This document shows, piece by piece, positions 33,935 to 37,101 of a stretch of 37,101 bases of DNA (positions within the stretch are counted from its first letter, which is position 1; every line of letters starts with the position of its first letter). Source of the DNA: Oscillospiraceae bacterium (lineage in GTDB: Bacteria > Bacillota > Clostridia > Oscillospirales > Oscillospiraceae). The notes under the pieces were generated by a model, which saw only the letters and a list, made by a program, of their open reading frames with translations, was not told the DNA's origin and made no database searches. Made by a program: the position numbers and the translations under genes. The DNA is taken from NCBI GenBank assembly GCA_009782435.1, contig WRJA01000017.1:1-37101 (forward strand), in the 5' to 3' direction.

Positions 33935-34879
33935 CTAAACTTCGATACTCTGCATCCCCAACAAATTTGCTGCGTTATTATAGAAAATCTTTTCTTTCTG
34001 TTTATGAGTAAGCAATTCAAATTCCTCAATGTTTTTTTTCTTTTCGATACACTCCTCAACATTTTTAAATCCCCAGTCCGTTCCGTAAACAAGTCTGTCT
34101 TCGCCAACGAGCGACATTAGCAGCGGGAGTTGGCGCGGCAGAGAACCGCCGGAAATGTCAAAATAAAATTTTCGGAGTTTTTCATGGCCGTCATACAGTC
34201 CGCTGTTTCTGGCGGATTGAACCAGCCTGTCAATCAAATACGGAAGCGCTCCTCCGCAGTGCGGGACAATCCATCTGATATTCGGAAATTTATTGAGCGT
34301 TCCCTCCGTCATCATGTTGACAAGAGCCCTGGTACTGTCAAACATGAATTCAAGCATAGGTATTGGCAGGTTATCCAATACACCTTCAGGGACAGCGCTC
34401 GGCCTTGTCGGATGGATAATAACAAGACTCCCTCTTTCGTCAAACATTTTAAGTATGGGGTCCATTGCAGGGTCGCCGAGATACATACCGTTCATGTTTG
34501 TGTTCAATGTAAAGCCCGCAACTCCTAAATTATCTGCCGTATATCGTACCTCTTCCGCCGCACCCTTTACATCCGGGAGCGGGAGCAGGGCCACATAGTA
34601 TATTTTATCTATATGCTTTTTCGCAAATTCCGTCATTTCTTCGTTTAATTCACGGGCGATGCCGCAAGCTTGCTTGTCATCTCCTGCATGTATATTTGGT
34701 GAGGAAATCCAGAGAACAGTTTTCTCAATTCCCACTTTATCCATGAGGTTAAACGTTAATTCCTCGCTCCAGTCAAAAAAAGGGCATTTATCCTGATATA
34801 TCTTTCCGGTTTCGTTTATGTATTTAAAATACTTATCCGGAAGGGGATGACAGTGCATATCAATAGCTTTATAGGTCAC
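33935..34879 (-). CDS. Amidohydrolase 2 family protein (ACMSD / gamma-resorcylate decarboxylase-like)
   Basis: A 314-residue metal-dependent TIM-barrel protein. The N-terminal HxH is in IDMHCHPLP (His9, His11). Further metal and active-site residues appear in VIIHPTRPSA, RWIVPHCGGALPYLIDR and the late aspartate in RLVYGTDWGF. This is the ACMSD/gamma-resorcylate/o-pyrocatechuate decarboxylase pattern, whose members remove CO2 from aromatic or enoic carboxylic acids; some relatives are hydrolases. A GAGGAGG site precedes the start. It follows a TRAP transporter on the same strand (129-base gap with a weak hairpin), so it probably acts on the transported acid. Confidence 0.87.
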   Translation of the reverse strand: MTYKAIDMHCHPLPDKYFKYINETGKIYQDKCPFFDWSEELTFNLMDKVGIEKTVLWISSPNIHAGDDKQACGIARELNEEMTEFAKKHIDKIYYVALLPLPDVKGAAEEVRYTADNLGVAGFTLNTNMNGMYLGDPAMDPILKMFDERGSLVIIHPTRPSAVPEGVLDNLPIPMLEFMFDSTRALVNMMTEGTLNKFPNIRWIVPHCGGALPYLIDRLVQSARNSGLYDGHEKLRKFYFDISGGSLPRQLPLLMSLVGEDRLVYGTDWGFKNVEECIEKKKNIEEFELLTHKQKEKIFYNNAANLLGMQSIEV

Positions 34880-35008
34880 ATTGTGTCCTCCTCTTTTTAT
34901 TTGACCTGCACGGATTTAAATATACCGTATCGCCGGTGTTATTTTTTGATATTGATAAGTGAAAATTCTCTTCCCGAGACTCGGAAGTAAAACATAATCG
35001 GAACTCAA

Positions 35009-35539
35009 TTATCCCCATTCTGCTTGTATTTCATCAGCAAACTCTTTGCTGAAAACCGCAAAACCGCTGCATATCGCATCAAAAAGCAATACAACAGCAA
35101 AGGTAGCCATGCCGAAGCACTCGACCCACATAAACGGATAGAGCTCGATCCTTAATATTTGAGTGAGATAACCGGAATCCTTTGCCATTATCGCCTGAAG
35201 CGCCGCCGCGTAACCGGTCAGCCCGGCCATGCCGGCTGAGAGCAGTCCGGTTATTGAATAGAGAGAAAACTTAAGCTTTCTCGGCATAAGCATGATAAAC
35301 ATCGTCACATGAATATGCCCCCGCAGTGATTGGCAATATGCAAAAGAGGCAAAAACAGCCATCATAAGGACATACTGCACAATCTCATAAGAACCTACTA
35401 TTGGGTTATTAAAAATAAACCGAAGAAAAACATCCGCTACAATAATTGCCGTTAGAGCAATGAACCCACCGTAAGCAACCAGACTGATTATCCAAGTGAC
35501 CTTATTCATCAATGACTTGATGTTTTTAATCGTCTCCAT
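35009..35539 (-). CDS. TRAP transporter small permease subunit, DctQ family (second system)
   Basis: From ATG at 35537-35539 the protein has 176 residues with four membrane helices and the DctQ segment DVFLRFIFNNPIVGSYEIVQY. This start has GGAGCGAG upstream; the frame continues 34 codons further into dctM and is not supported there. It lies 14 bases after dctM. The gene order dctP-dctM-dctQ differs from the first TRAP system (P-Q-M), so the two systems are not recent duplicates. Confidence 0.9.
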   Translation of the reverse strand: METIKNIKSLMNKVTWIISLVAYGGFIALTAIIVADVFLRFIFNNPIVGSYEIVQYVLMMAVFASFAYCQSLRGHIHVTMFIMLMPRKLKFSLYSITGLLSAGMAGLTGYAAALQAIMAKDSGYLTQILRIELYPFMWVECFGMATFAVVLLFDAICSGFAVFSKEFADEIQAEWG

Positions 35540-35553
35540 ATTCACTCGCTCCT

Positions 35554-36861
35554 TTATGCCCTGTAAAGCAGATTCGGCAACCAAACGGCAATCTGCGGAA
35601 AAATCGTACACAAAGCAATAGTCGCAATCATCGAAAAGCAAAACGGAAGCGCGCCTTTAAAGATTGTCTGAAGCGGTATATCTTTGGCAATGCCCTTTAT
35701 TACATAACAGTTCAAGCCGACCGGCGGAGTGATCAGGCCGAGGTTTACAACAAGAACGATTATAACGCCAAACCAGATACCGTCGAAACCCAATCCGAGA
35801 ATAATCGGGTAAAAGATGGGAATCGTCAGAAGAATCATGGGAAGCGCATCCATAATACAACCTAAAACAGCATAAATGATAATAATCGCGGCCAATATGA
35901 CATAGCGGGAAACCTCAAGGCTTGAGATAAAATTGGCAAGATTCATCGGCAACCTCGAAATAGTTAAAAAATTGCCGAAAACTGTCGCGCCTATTAAAAG
36001 TAAAAATACCATGGAGGATGTTTTCACAGAATCTTTCATCACTGCGGCAAAGTTTTTCCACGTCATCTTGCGGCGGACAACCATCATAAGAAGTCCCAGA
36101 AAGGCTCCGATGGCGGCGGCTTCATTAACCGTAAAAATACCGACAAACATACCGCCGAGAACAGCAAGAAAAAGAACAACAACTCCGATCAGACCTTTCA
36201 GCGATTGAAATCTGTCTTTCCATGCGCATTTGAACCCCTTTGGTGCTGATGCCGGGTTGACTAAAATAATAATCTGGACGGTAATCATCAGCATGATTGC
36301 CTGAACTATCCCGGGGAATACACCTGAAGCAAAGAGTTTTCCGATCGATAATTCAGTGCTTATACCGTAGACGATCATGGTCGTGCTGGGCGGGATTAGG
36401 ATTCCGAGCCCTCCCGAGGCTGAAACAATCCCGACAGCCAGTGTGTTCGAGTACCCGCGCTCCTTCATCTCCGGGATCGCAATCGTTCCCATGGTAGCCG
36501 TCGTTGCCACCACTGATCCACATATAGCGCCGAAGCCCGCGCAAGCCGCTGTCGTCGCGCAGGCTACTCCGCCCGGCATACGGGAAAGCCATTTATTACA
36601 TGCGTCATACAGCCCATTGCTCAGACCGGACACAAAAGCAGCATTTCCCATCACCATGAATAACGGAATAACCGTAAATGAATACTTTGTCGCTTGCGCA
36701 ACCGGAGTTGTCCTAAGAATACCCATGGCGCCGGAGAAGTTGACTACAATCGCGTACCCGACAAATCCGACCACCAGCATCGCCATCCCGATATTCATAC
36801 CGGAAAACATTAAAAGCAACATAATGATAATGCCCATTATCGCAATAATCTCAAGACTCAT
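35554..36861 (-). CDS. TRAP transporter large permease subunit, DctM family (second system)
   Basis: A 435-residue protein with about twelve membrane helices. DctM segments are visible: VIPLFMVMGNAAFVSGLS, GGVACATTAACAGFGAICGS, SASGGLGILIPPSTTMIVYG and, near the end, IWFGVIIVLVVNLGLITPPVGLNCY (split after LVVN). GGGAG lies about 9 bases before the start. It pairs with the DctQ subunit downstream and the DctP fragment upstream to import an unidentified carboxylate. Confidence 0.93.
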   Translation of the reverse strand: MSLEIIAIMGIIIMLLLMFSGMNIGMAMLVVGFVGYAIVVNFSGAMGILRTTPVAQATKYSFTVIPLFMVMGNAAFVSGLSNGLYDACNKWLSRMPGGVACATTAACAGFGAICGSVVATTATMGTIAIPEMKERGYSNTLAVGIVSASGGLGILIPPSTTMIVYGISTELSIGKLFASGVFPGIVQAIMLMITVQIIILVNPASAPKGFKCAWKDRFQSLKGLIGVVVLFLAVLGGMFVGIFTVNEAAAIGAFLGLLMMVVRRKMTWKNFAAVMKDSVKTSSMVFLLLIGATVFGNFLTISRLPMNLANFISSLEVSRYVILAAIIIIYAVLGCIMDALPMILLTIPIFYPIILGLGFDGIWFGVIIVLVVNLGLITPPVGLNCYVIKGIAKDIPLQTIFKGALPFCFSMIATIALCTIFPQIAVWLPNLLYRA

Positions 36862-36987
36862 AATAATTCTCCCGTCTCAAGCCGCAGCGGCAGAGCTATT
36901 CTGTTTTCATCTCAAGTATGTGCGCAAATATCAATATATTATTTCCTGCGCATATACCGTATACCGGAATTACTGCCTTCGTATGAT

Positions 36988-37101
36988 TCAGCCGGCATGT
37001 TTTGCAGCAATTTCCATTGCCATATCAAGATATGCCTGCCCGTCAAAACCGGGCGTCGTGTTCGCTGCAGCCCACTTGCTGTTGTACTCATTGGCTATTG
37101 A
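36988..37101 (-). CDS. TRAP solute-binding protein C-terminus, cut by window edge
   Basis: The last 37 codons of an open frame are visible, ending IAAKHAG and TGA at 36988-36990. Position directly upstream of dctM, strand and the amphipathic helical tail fit a DctP-family binding protein, but too little is present to identify it by sequence alone. The 126-base spacer to dctM holds an imperfect hairpin around TGCGCA/TGCGCA (about 36919-36952), comparable in position to the dctP-dctQ hairpin of the first system. Confidence 0.55.
   Translation of the reverse strand, partial: SIANEYNSKWAAANTTPGFDGQAYLDMAMEIAAKHAG

Overview
The window most resembles the chromosome of a strictly anaerobic Bacillota (Clostridia-type) bacterium. 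It carries ribonuclease Y, a CsaB-type polymer pyruvyltransferase together with an SLH-domain surface protein, strong AGGAGG-type ribosome binding sites, and many oxygen-sensitive enzymes: an aldehyde:ferredoxin oxidoreductase (AOR), two bis-MGD molybdenum/tungsten enzymes, several multi-cluster ferredoxins and an enoate-reductase-like flavoenzyme. No rRNA, tRNA, CRISPR array or insertion sequence was seen. All assignments come from reading the sequence; no database search was run.

Region 1 (1-16.3 kb) is mostly housekeeping. On the minus strand: a partial lipoprotein, LemA, a DUF3137 zinc-ribbon membrane protein and csaB. On the plus strand: a glycosyltransferase and an unusual histidine phosphatase-GNAT fusion. 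Then come the hom-lysC operon (minus), a stand-alone MmgE/PrpD protein (plus), a CapA-like lipoprotein and rny (minus), an OYE-family enoate reductase (minus) and an SLH protein (minus). Good sigma-A-type promoters and rho-independent terminators delimit several units.

Region 2 (16.4-25.2 kb) is one long plus-strand catabolic operon: a TRAP transporter (dctP, dctQ, dctM), a four-cluster ferredoxin, a tungsten AOR-family enzyme, an SDR dehydrogenase, a PduO-type cobalamin adenosyltransferase and a fumarate-reductase-like flavoprotein. It looks like a complete import-and-redox module for an unidentified carboxylate.

Region 3 (25.2-26.8 kb) is a small AT-richer restriction-modification cassette. 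It holds a BglII/BstYI-type endonuclease gene broken by a -1 frameshift at the catalytic centre and an intact MT-A70 adenine methyltransferase.

Region 4 (26.8-33.8 kb) holds two molybdopterin systems around a PilZ gene. On the minus strand are the small and large subunits of a pyrogallol-phloroglucinol transhydroxylase-type enzyme, with the active-site H, D, S and W positions conserved. On the plus strand is a [4Fe-4S]-containing molybdopterin oxidoreductase with a short two-cluster ferredoxin. The PilZ gene appears to start at a rare ATT codon.

Region 5 (33.9-37.1 kb, minus) is a second TRAP transporter (partial dctP, dctM, dctQ) followed by an amidohydrolase of the ACMSD/gamma-resorcylate decarboxylase family. 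Regions 2, 4 and 5 together suggest an accessory island for anaerobic metabolism of hydroxylated aromatic or related carboxylic acids: import, decarboxylation, hydroxyl transfer or removal, and ring or enoate reduction. The substrates are inference.
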